Assembly (NCBI GenBank): GCA_947172415.1
Contig: OX359199.1
Coordinates: 3,870,001-3,934,000, forward strand
Direction: 5' to 3'
Length of the DNA stretch: 64,000 nt
Origin: Chondrosia reniformis
Taxonomy: Eukaryota > Porifera > Demospongiae > Chondrillida > Chondrillidae
A program made the translations under genes and the position numbers. Under the pieces are notes generated by a model that was not told the DNA's origin, made no database searches, and was given only the letters and a program-made list of their open reading frames with translations. Below, piece by piece: positions 55,678 through 64,000 of the stretch (position 1 is its first letter; every line of letters begins with the position of its first letter).

Positions 55678-57626
55678 TTAAGAATCTGATTTTGGAAGGT
55701 ACAGCTCCTTTAAGGCTCTGAGTTCTCCAATGAGTGCTTGGTTCTGACTCTCCAAAACTGCCACACGATTCTCCAAGCATCTAACATACTCTTTCTTCTT
55801 CCTGCGGCATTCCCTTGCCGCTTCCCTACATTATTAAAAACCCTTTGCTACTAAAGGAAATCATAACTTATGTGCATGGTCCAATACAATTAGTGCAGCA
55901 TATCTCAGTAAATTCACTTGTTAATCTCTCCATGCAATCAAGGTAAAAGCAGTACACATTCTCTTACCTGTTCTTCTTCAGACGAACATCTCTTTTTCTC
56001 TGTGTTTCCTCTTGAAACTGTTCTGGGGTGATATTGGAGCTCCTTGGAGTAGTATGAGCTGGTGATCCCAGCGAACTGCCTGGTGAGCTGACCAGAGCAC
56101 TGCTGTTGAGAGTGTTGGTGGAAGAAGAGGCTACAGTGGTAGTGGGAGTAGCTGATCCAAGAAGTGCAGCAGACAGAAAATTGTTTGATAGATTACTTCC
56201 AGAGCCAGCCAAATCTGCAAATGTGTTAAAGTATAAACAACTACGCACCTATAACAGTCATTATGCAGATTTGACACTAAGACTCGATAATTAATACACT
56301 CAACACATAGAAAAGTAACTAAACTAAACCAGCAGCTTGAGACAAAGATTATTGATAGATAGAGAATCTAAAGTTAAGTTATGATTTGCAGGAATGCTTA
56401 ACAATCAACAGTATTTCCATACTAATGACCCAAATTAAGATAATAGAGTTACTAGCATTGCATGCTTATGAGATTGTTCAGTTAACATTTTTAATCATAT
56501 AGCAGAACTTGTGGGTCTGATTATGACAGCAATGATTATACTTATGGTGTACTTGGACTTGGAAAGATGCACTTTTCTTGTTACAGTATTCAAGACCTAC
56601 TGAGTAACAGGTGTTGTTGAAGTTGCTGCAGTTGATGCTGGGCTGCTATTTGTGATAGGTTGGCATGGAGACTGTTCCCAGTCAGAGAACTCAAAATTGC
56701 TTGCTGCAGTTGTGACTGTAGAAATGTATGTGGTACATTAGCATTGCTCTGTCTGTACATGATGTGTTCTTAACATTACAGTGGAACCTGTCTAATCCAG
56801 TCACCTATGGGACCTAATTTATCTGGCTACATTAGATATTAAAAAGGATCATAGTTGATAAATAATCGTTTTTGGGTAAAGCGAGGTGTTGGCTGGAAGT
56901 ACCGTGTGTGTATCGTTTTAGCGGTAGGAATAGCCACTCGGAGCCTGTCTTTATCAGGCCTGTTACTCGTGTTATAAACGGTGATCACGGCCGGATACGA
57001 AGGTAGGAAACCTCTTTGGACTGGAAAAGTGACACTATATATTACGCATTAGACAGGTGACCGCATTATCGTTAATGTACACGAAGAATAGCGTAAATTT
57101 GACCGGTTAGGCAAGTGACCGTCCTGGAGAGGTGACCGTTCATACAGGGTCTACTGCAGTACGTATGTACGTACCGCCGCAGTCCAATGAACCTCATAAC
57201 CAAAGGTGCATGTTACATTACTCACACTCTGAGAATTTTGTAGCGTAGCTAGAAGATTCTGCAACTGAGTCACGTCGACTCCACTTTGACCGCCGCCAGC
57301 TGCAGGAGCAGTTGCTTGGGAACGAGACGCAGTAGAGCCTTGAGCAGTCTTGGAAAGCATAGGATCAATCTCATCAAGGATCCGCCTAAGGGTAAGGACA
57401 AGGAAAGTGGAACACTAATCTCAGATTAAGAGTATGTGACTCACTTGAAAGAAGCACGTCTAGCAATATCACTATTAAAATCTTCCAGTGCCTTAGTAGG
57501 AGTTTCTACGTGCTTAACAGGATTTTCCGTTTCTTGAGCTGAAGCGACCAGATTTCCGCTAGACGGCCCAGAGGTAACTGGATTGGATTTACTTAATGCA
57601 GCAGATACAGCGGGAGGAGTGTTCAT
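55678..57626 (-). CDS. CREB: CREB/ATF1/CREM-family bZIP transcription factor
   Basis: Exons on the minus strand: 57626-57445, 57385-57226, 56715-56597, 56214-55968 and 55825-55678, about 284 residues. Residues 46-70 hold a kinase-inducible motif (ALEDFNSDIARRASFKRILD); RRAS puts a phosphorylatable Ser at about 59, equivalent to the PKA site that recruits CBP. The middle is Gln-rich (QLQQAILSSL, QHQLQQLQQHLLL), as in transactivation domains. The C-terminus has the basic region RDVRLKKNREAARECRRKKK and a leucine zipper CLENRVAVLESQNQALIGEL ending LYLPKSDS, almost identical to vertebrate CREB, so it should bind TGACGTCA. The third-to-fourth exon junction (56597/56214) is out of phase by one as drawn. 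Either an acceptor at about 56234 (GCGTAG|TTG) is used, or exon 3 (which reads into LLLSRS and a stop) ends an isoform. Confidence 0.9.
56779..57156. mobile_element. MITE in CREB intron 2
   Basis: The ends are imperfect inverted repeats: CAGTGGAACCTGTCTAATCC and the complement of ATACAGGGTCTACTG. TAGACAGGTGACC and GGAGAGGTGACCG words repeat near the right end. TA precedes the left end. It resembles the pogo/Tigger elements at 21.7 and 39.7 kb in its CAGTGGAACC terminus but carries no ORF. Confidence 0.75.
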
Positions 57627-57845
57627 TTTTCAATGCTTCGCAAATAGAAGACATCATTGAGGGTCATACAGCCTACTATTCTACACGAAACGCACCAAAG
57701 CAATAATCAACCACTTACTTGTCGGTATGATCAATTATTTCGTTAAAAGCGAGTCGTTTTGACGTTTCTTCGCCAGAGGTGATTACGTCTCTTCATGCGT
57801 CAAAAACCACAGACTGACGCGTGAGATGTGATCACGTGATTAACA
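57627..57845. promoter_or_regulatory. Bidirectional CREB-BARD1 promoter with CRE half-sites
   Basis: Only 219 bp separate the two start codons. Within about 60 bp lie TGACGTTT (57760), TTACGTCT (57783, one mismatch from half-palindromic CRE), TGCGTCA (57796, inverted TGACGCA) and TGACGCGT (57815), then the E-box palindrome ATCACGTGAT (57831). This is consistent with CREB feedback on its own gene and a shared promoter for BARD1. No TATA box is evident. Confidence 0.7.
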
Positions 57846-60800
57846 ATGGCCGATGGCGGAAATTTGAAACGTACGGTTAGCAAGGGAGAAACTTGGTCAG
57901 CAACGCTCAATGCACTAGCAGACCTAGAAGGTTTATTTTTGTGTCACATATGGTAAGAATCTTTTAATGTAATTGTGTAAGCACGACATAAGGGACAGTA
58001 CTCCCTTTAGCAAAAGGCAAATTCAAGACCCTCACTCCATTGGCCAGTGTGATCATCACTTTTGCAAGTAAGCACAAACATTTAGGTCGTTAAATTGTCA
58101 TTTTATGTTAATGCTCAATAATCTACTTTAGAGAGTGCGTTTTGAGTAATTATGTGAAGCAAGGTAAAGCAGTTTGTCCTGAGTGTGGGATACCTTGCTG
58201 GATGAAGGATATGAGACCAAACAGACAACTGTCCAGTTTAGTGAATAGCATAAATGAAATTCGACATTGTCTTTGTCCTGTAAAAGAGAACAAAGGTCAA
58301 AAATTGCTTGCTGATAGTTCACCCAGTATAACTCACATGGAAGGGATTTCTTTTAAGAACAATCCCATGCTACCATTTAAATCAGAGTCAGATGACTTTC
58401 AGACTCCAAAGATTACAGCTGACCTCATCCAAAGGCATATAATGTCCAAATTAGCTACAGCAGTACCAAAACCATCTTTCAAACTCCCCTGTGACAAACA
58501 GGAGAAAAAGGAGCCCCTTATGAAAGAAGAATCCACATATGTAGCTGAAAATCCATTGAGTCCCTTGAAGGGAGATCAAGTGAGAAATACAACAGCAAAA
58601 AAGAGCAAGATGAATGGAAACCTTCAGAACCTCCGTAAGAAAAGCTGTCTCTTGGACTACAGTAGCACTTCATATAGGAAGACTTTAAAAGTGTTCTCTG
58701 GCAGTCTTTTGGAGCAACCAAACACTCCCCTCTTCATGAAGACTAGAAACTTTGCAAAGCTTCAAACTAATGATAAGAGAGCTCGCCTTGAAGCTTTGCT
58801 CAAAAAGAATAGTAAGAACAAGATGAATGCCTCATCTAAAGCATCCTCTCGAATAGAACCGGCCCAAGAAGAGATTGTTATTAGGAGGAAGCGAAGGATA
58901 GGGACTAGGAAATCACACACAATAGGCACTTCTGAAGGTTGCAAAGAACTAGGATTTTTTGTTCAATCTTCTTCTAATGCCAACACTTTGGCAGTAAAAC
59001 CGGCCAAAGTAAAATGCAATAGACAAGGAGAAACACAACTTCATGTTGCTACAATTAAGGTATGTAAGGTTAATTCTTTACTTACACATGTAGGCACATT
59101 GGTAGTATGATCTGAAGTTTAACAGAAAGTGAAAACACTTTTCACCTGCAGGGAAACTTGGAACAGGTGCAGAAGCTATTATCAGAGGGAGCCACTCCAA
59201 ATGTGAAAGATTTTGCAGGATGGACACCTCTAGTATGTGTAAGACTTGTACTTGAGAAGGGCTGGTCTGCTTGCAATTATGTATATAATTATCCCCATCC
59301 TAATCACTCTGTATGTCACAAAAAAATTGACAATACTAATGAGGTTTATAGACCATAACAAATTCCCTGACCCTTCACTTCCTTCTACCTCCAGTCCAGT
59401 CTTTAAATAGAGTATTAATACTGTTTGTTATATAGGAATTGGTATTTATTTCCTATCCATAATTTATCTATAGCCATAATTGATTTTTTTCTTGTTCTTT
59501 TAAAATGCAGAATATATGTAAATACAATTCTCTACTGTTAATATAGCATGAGGCTAGTAACCACGGTTACATGGAAATTGCTAGAGAACTCATTAAATAT
59601 GGAGCTTACATTGATTCCCCGGGCTATGAGAACTGTACACCTCTACATGATGCAGTGCTGAACGAGCAAGTTGACATTGCTCGTCTACTTCTGCTACATG
59701 GAGCAAATCCAGCCCTAAGGTAAGAGGTAGGATTGTTATACTCAGCCTCTGTTTATGTGGTCAGGTCTCATTTGGGCTACTGTAGAGCCTGGCATTTGCT
59801 AACAAATCTTACATAATGGATAGCAGGAAGTATTGGTAGAGAATTTATTTGATAGTTTTCTACTTGGTGTTAGCTACCAAGTCATAACCATCATATTCTT
59901 TGGGAGTACACCCTCCATCAATTACCCCCAAACAATGTTTCTGGCTTTTTACAGTATGTAATTTGTCCATCATTCATCATACAGTGTAACTACCATATCA
60001 AATTATATCAAATTGATGTGTTAATCCGGTGGATGCTAGCTGGCCTATTTCCAAACAAAATTCAGGTCTGCAATAAATCTGCTGATTTAGTACATGCATT
60101 GTGTTTGTGATTTGCTGATGTTCGTGCTAGTAATGCAGCCGGTTTAACCAGTCTTAATTGTAGCAGTAAAAACCATTGTGTGGATAAATGGCTGAGCTGT
60201 TAGTGGTGATACCTCCTTTTCACCCATAGCATCCGATTAACCAGCTTCTACTGTAGTACATACGTATACCTAAAGGGTCCTTGTTTGTCATCTTCTCAGT
60301 AGAACCCTTTTTGCTGGCTGTATTGTTGTATAGGAATTGCTTTACTGTAATGTTATGTAGAAACAAGCAAGGTCTAACTGCCAAGGATATGGCAAAATCA
60401 GAGAAGATGAAATTGTTATTTGTATCGACCACTCCTGCAGTACATAACCGGACTTCAAAGGCCATCAAGTCACCTCATGTAAGGTGGTTGTATCCTTGGT
60501 ATTGTTTTATCAACATGTTAACCTGTCATTTAAGGAGTGAATAAATTGGAAATATATGTTGGCAGAAACCTTAGTGAGATAAGCCTTAATGTAGGCCATT
60601 CCTCAGTACAGATACAGTGCCATCTCATATATTATATTATATTTTATAGCTTTAGAGTCTTAGTTATAATGTTAGGATATAAATCTCTGATTGGAGTTTT
60701 TAATTGGTTATCCATTTGAGAAGTTCATGCCATTTCATTAAAAGATTCCACTGTACCCTCAATTCTAATGTACTGTGCATGCAAACCAGCCTACCTAAGT

Positions 60801-63069
60801 TATGTGGTTCATGTATGTATGTACATATGTAGGCCTCTCCATTACTCAATGGTGTTCCACTTGATGTGGTAATCATGACATCCAGTTTAAAGGAGAAGGA
60901 AAAGTTGTTAGTAAATACAGCCAGTCAAGCTCTACGGGCTAGGATGGCTGACACTTTTTCAAGTCAGGGTATGTAGTGAAGGAGTATGTATTAATGACAC
61001 TTTTTGTGTAGTTGATAGTTACATATACGTACATACAATACTAAATGTTAAATAGTCTCTGCTTTGCATTCCTGAGTTACTCTACCATACTGTATTACCT
61101 AAGTAGTGAAAACCTAAACATGGCCACCTTATTCTATAATATTATCAGATACCACCTCATAAATCAGCAGCAAAGCAATTTTTTGCTTATTGGACTCTTT
61201 GAAGCCTCTATAATAAAATAAAAACATTAAAAATGAAGTTAGAAATGGCAACAATGAATAGCACATTTGGAAAAAGTATCGAAACAAGACACAGAATTAG
61301 CATACTGATATTTAAGTTAGGTACTTATCCATACACGTCACTTCTGCATAATAGACAGCTGAAGTAGGGATGGGAAGCACTAAGTTATCAATAATTTCTT
61401 CAAACTAAGGAATAGGAAACCTTAAATTTAAATGTGCTCAACATGAAGTAAGAGGAGACCAAAAATTAAGCCCTTGGACACCATATTTTAAATAGGAGCT
61501 CTGGGTTATCTGTTTTCATGGGTGGTTTGTGAAGTTTTGGTTTCAAAAGTTTTTCTCCAAATAACGTCACAGTTAAAGAGAGAAAAGAACACAAGTAAAG
61601 TTTTGAAAATAGATTTCATAGTAGGGATGGGAGTGCTTGCAGATGTTAATAGCATGCACATCTGGAAACGTTTCAAAATAAGGCCAAGATTATGTGATAA
61701 GGCTAATCATATAGGAATGGTATGCTGAAACTTTAAATGTTTAGGTACATATATATATAGCAGAAGTATAGGTATGATGTGCCTAAACTTACGTAGAAGT
61801 GATGTGTATGGTTAAGCCGCTTAAATTTCAGTATACCACTTCTGTATGCCATTGGTTAGCTAGCTATCACATGATTACTGTCTTGTTTCAATGCTTTTTA
61901 CCGTCCTGTTATCCCCGTTTCTTACTTAATCTATCTTGAAATGCTTTATGTAACAAACACAAGAGTTAGTATAAATGTAATCTAGGGTTCTACAAAGCTA
62001 CTGATCCTGTAACAATGATATTCATGTACCATATGCGTATCACTGTGTTCAACTGCTGTTCTTAAGGAAAGGTATTATTGCCAATGTTCATACTGAGTCT
62101 TTTCTTCCTTCAATACCATTATGTGGTTCCTTCCACACTTTTGTACGTATAGTGACCCACTTGGTGACTAGTGTCAACTCTAAAGGATGTTGTCCCAGAA
62201 CCATGAAATTTCTTTATGCTGTAGCAAATGGAATTTGGATTGTCAGCTATGCCTGTAAGTGATTTTAAACAGTCTATTTGAGTACTACCGTAGATACCTT
62301 TTATGTCTATAGGGATAGAAGCTTCACTGGAATTGGGAGAATGGGCAAATGAAGAAATTTATGAAGTGAAGGGAACTGCTACTTCATCAATGTTATTTGA
62401 TAGTGGTGGTCCTAGAAGATCCAGGGAAAATAGGGCACTTCTGGTATGTACATACACAAATCATCTAAATTTCTAAATTACAAATATGTAAGGTCTATGA
62501 CTACAGTTAGACACACAAGGTAAAGATCTTTGTATGCAGGTCCAAATTTCCACCTCTTTCTCCTTTACTAATGCAAACAGCTAATTCTAGGAATTCCACT
62601 TCCCGGGAGTCTTTGTCTGGCTCTTTGATCGTCTATAGCTCTCAATACTTCATTGTGGGTCTTTAAATGTTTCAAATTGCCCTCAACTTGTACAATTAAA
62701 GAGAGAAAACTGTACATATGTAATTGTTTGTCTTTTGCTTAGAATCCTGGTCTGTTTGATGGCTGCAAGTTTTATTTCTTGGGCTCAATTGTGTCACCAA
62801 CACCAGATAAAACTGAACTTTCTGAACTGATTCAAAGTTGCGATGGAGAGGTTATATGTCGTGAACCTTCAAGGGCTTATAATACCAAACAAACCCATCC
62901 CTTTCACAGCCCCATGCCATTGAAGAGTAGCATTTTCCTTCTTTATGATCCAAACTGCACTGATGAGAAGGATTTAGAAAAATGGTCTAAGGTCAAAGAT
63001 TTATCAGTTATTCCTGTGGCTTGGATACTAGACTGTTTGAGTTATTTTGAATTAAATGCTTCACAATAA
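57846..63069 (+). CDS. BARD1: BARD1, BRCA1-associated RING domain protein
   Basis: Ten exons join in one frame: 57846-57952, 57999-58067, 58132-59059, 59152-59232, 59547-59719, 60361-60478, 60833-60968, 62153-62254, 62313-62443 and 62743-63069; 723 residues (human 777). The RING has Cys33, Cys36, Cys53, His55, Cys58, Cys61, Cys74 and Cys77 (CHIC, CDHHFC, CPEC). A long disordered basic linker follows (about 90-355). Ankyrin repeats span about 357-475 (GETQLHVATIK, TPLHEASNHGYMEIARELI, TPLHDAVLNEQVDIARLLL). Tandem BRCT spans about 500-723 (THLVTSV, RTMKFLYAVANGIWIVSYAW; GPRRSRENRALL; LFDGCKFYFLGS). BARD1 with BRCA1 ubiquitinates H2A and directs homologous recombination; ankyrin/BRCT read nucleosomes. 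The exon 2 acceptor at 57998 is chosen because it restores the second RING Cys. An ATTAAA signal follows the stop. Confidence 0.96.
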
Positions 63070-63118
63070 TTAAAGTTTTGTATTACCGGCCTTATACATG
63101 GTGTCGTTATCAGATTAT

Positions 63119-63375
63119 TCATCCACCATTTTGTTTTATTGATATTTTATTTGGCTTATCTATATAATATCCACCTTCAATCCATGCCATTTCAATTTGT
63201 TCCGAAACTCCACTGCCGCCAGTATCACTAGCTACTTTGATCAGTCTGCTTGTGATTAACCTCAATACCTTGAACCACCATTCCAGGCATCTCTTCCTTT
63301 GCAGTCCATTGTAAACATAGTACACAAAAGAGAGTGCGATTACCGTGGGCGAAATAACCTAGAATACCCGCGATT
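63119..63375 (-). CDS. Possible small membrane protein exon
   Basis: After an acceptor-like ATTCTAG (about 63.37 kb), the minus frame reads VISPTVIALSFVYYVYNGLQ then RKRCLEWWFKVLRLITSRLI, and ends GGYYIDKPNKISIKQNGG and a stop at 63119. One hydrophobic segment is followed by a basic stretch. It lies tail to tail with BARD1 and antisense to the 5' flank of TRMT10. No upstream exon is found and no family recognised; it could be chance. Confidence 0.3.
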
Positions 63376-63396
63376 AATCGACAACGATAATTAAAA

Positions 63397-64000
63397 ATGG
63401 AAGGTCCCTGCAATTCTAAACAGAATAGTCTAGCAGCTCGCCTTTGTGACACCAAAGCACTTGCAGTAAAATACAACATACCAGAAGGTCTTTCGAAGAA
63501 TCAAACAAAGAAACTAATCAAAAAGTACAAACAGGAGGAACACAAACAAGAGTGGAGGTATCTATGGCATGCGATATCATAGTAACGCTACGATTCCTTT
63601 CGGTGTTTGATTGCGATGCTTTAGGAGGAAAAAGAAGGAAATGGCCAAGGCTAAAAGGAAATTAAAATCCCAAAAACAAAGAGAATTAAGTGATGGTAGG
63701 ATTATTCTATCGATATTCTAAGTATTATCGTAATCCCTTCTGATGGAATTAATGTAACACTATATTGGCCTACACTAGTTAGTAACTCATATTCTGTGGT
63801 GTTACCAATGTCTATCTGTTGTCCAACAGATTGTGTTGTGCCTATGAAATCACTGTTTTGAAGTCTGTACATAGGTGCAAGTAGAGAAGTCCCTAAACCC
63901 AAGGTATTCAAAAGGATGGACAGTGGAGCTGCTAGTGCAGTTAAAATTGTGATTGATGTTGGATATGATGATCTAATGTCAGATCGGGTGGGCAATATGT
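63397..64000 (+). CDS. TRMT10A: TRMT10-type tRNA (guanine-9-N1) methyltransferase, 5' part
   Basis: Exons 63397-63557, 63625-63695 and 63875 onward, running off the window. The N-terminus (LSKNQTKKLIKKYKQEEHKQ, KKKKEMAKAKRKLKSQKQRE) is the Lys-rich region of TRMT10 proteins (human ISKRQMKKLIK...). The third exon begins the SPOUT catalytic domain: REVPKPKVFKRMDSG then ASAVKIVIDVGYDDLMSD, parallel to the human RLIIDCSFDHLM strand. The enzyme uses S-adenosylmethionine to form m1G9 in tRNA. Start ATG 63397 is the first in frame. TRMT10A versus B cannot be settled from this part; the mitochondrial TRMT10C is less likely as no transit peptide is seen. Confidence 0.85.

Noticed and set aside
59158..59358. 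Stand-alone ORF after the first ankyrin repeat
   Set aside because: It is read-through of BARD1 exon 4 into its intron; the donor at 59233 and next exon at 59547 continue the ankyrin repeat correctly.
61522..61728. 68-codon ORF in BARD1 intron 7
   Set aside because: No motif and no splice signals in phase; lies in a 1.2-kb intron with ordinary AT-rich composition.

Overview
This is an AT-rich, intron-containing animal nuclear segment. Its genes have many short exons with GT-AG introns, and it carries animal-specific proteins: a BARD1 (RING, ankyrin, tandem BRCT), a CREB-type bZIP factor with a kinase-inducible motif, CCDC148, and a TRMT10-type tRNA methyltransferase. A short-chain (C4-like) collagen relic, coiled-coil/kinase-like and nuclease-like proteins of a kind I associate with sponges, and a dense mix of pogo/Tigger, Tc1/mariner, Kolobok-like and LINE debris make a demosponge (Amphimedon-like) the best guess. 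That placement is inference, not proof.

Layout. 1-8251: the 3' nine exons of an unrecognised gene whose first visible exon encodes about 40 copies of a 10-residue repeat. 8252-10347: interspersed repeats and a LINE reverse-transcriptase scrap. 10348-13358: complete five-exon CCDC148. 13359-15398: AT-rich satellites and a small inverted-repeat element. 15399-17423: one candidate first exon and a C4-type collagen pseudogene with two in-frame stops, both on the minus strand.

18-55 kb is a large accessory and transposon zone. It holds a Tigger/pogo element with a second pogo-like element and a HIRAN-like gene relic inside it (21.7-23.7 kb), directly followed by a Tc1/mariner element with unusual subterminal repeats (23.7-25.3 kb). 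Further along are decayed transposases, an OTU-protease relic, a THAP relic, a duplicated CCCH zinc-finger exon, and a kinase-like/nuclease-like gene pair tied by an inverted repeat (40.5-46 kb). The zone also has several minisatellites, a LINE tail with a tRNA-like sequence inside it, and a long hairpin carrying a hammerhead-ribozyme-like core (53.4-53.6 kb).

55.7-64 kb is a compact block of conserved genes. CREB (minus) and BARD1 (plus) diverge from a 219-bp gap rich in CRE half-sites. BARD1 is followed by a small uncertain minus-strand ORF and then by the 5' end of TRMT10 running off the right edge. CREB regulates cAMP-responsive transcription. BARD1 is the BRCA1 partner in a ubiquitin ligase for DNA repair. 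TRMT10 methylates position 9 of tRNA. They share a neighbourhood rather than a pathway, but CREB and BARD1 probably share a promoter.
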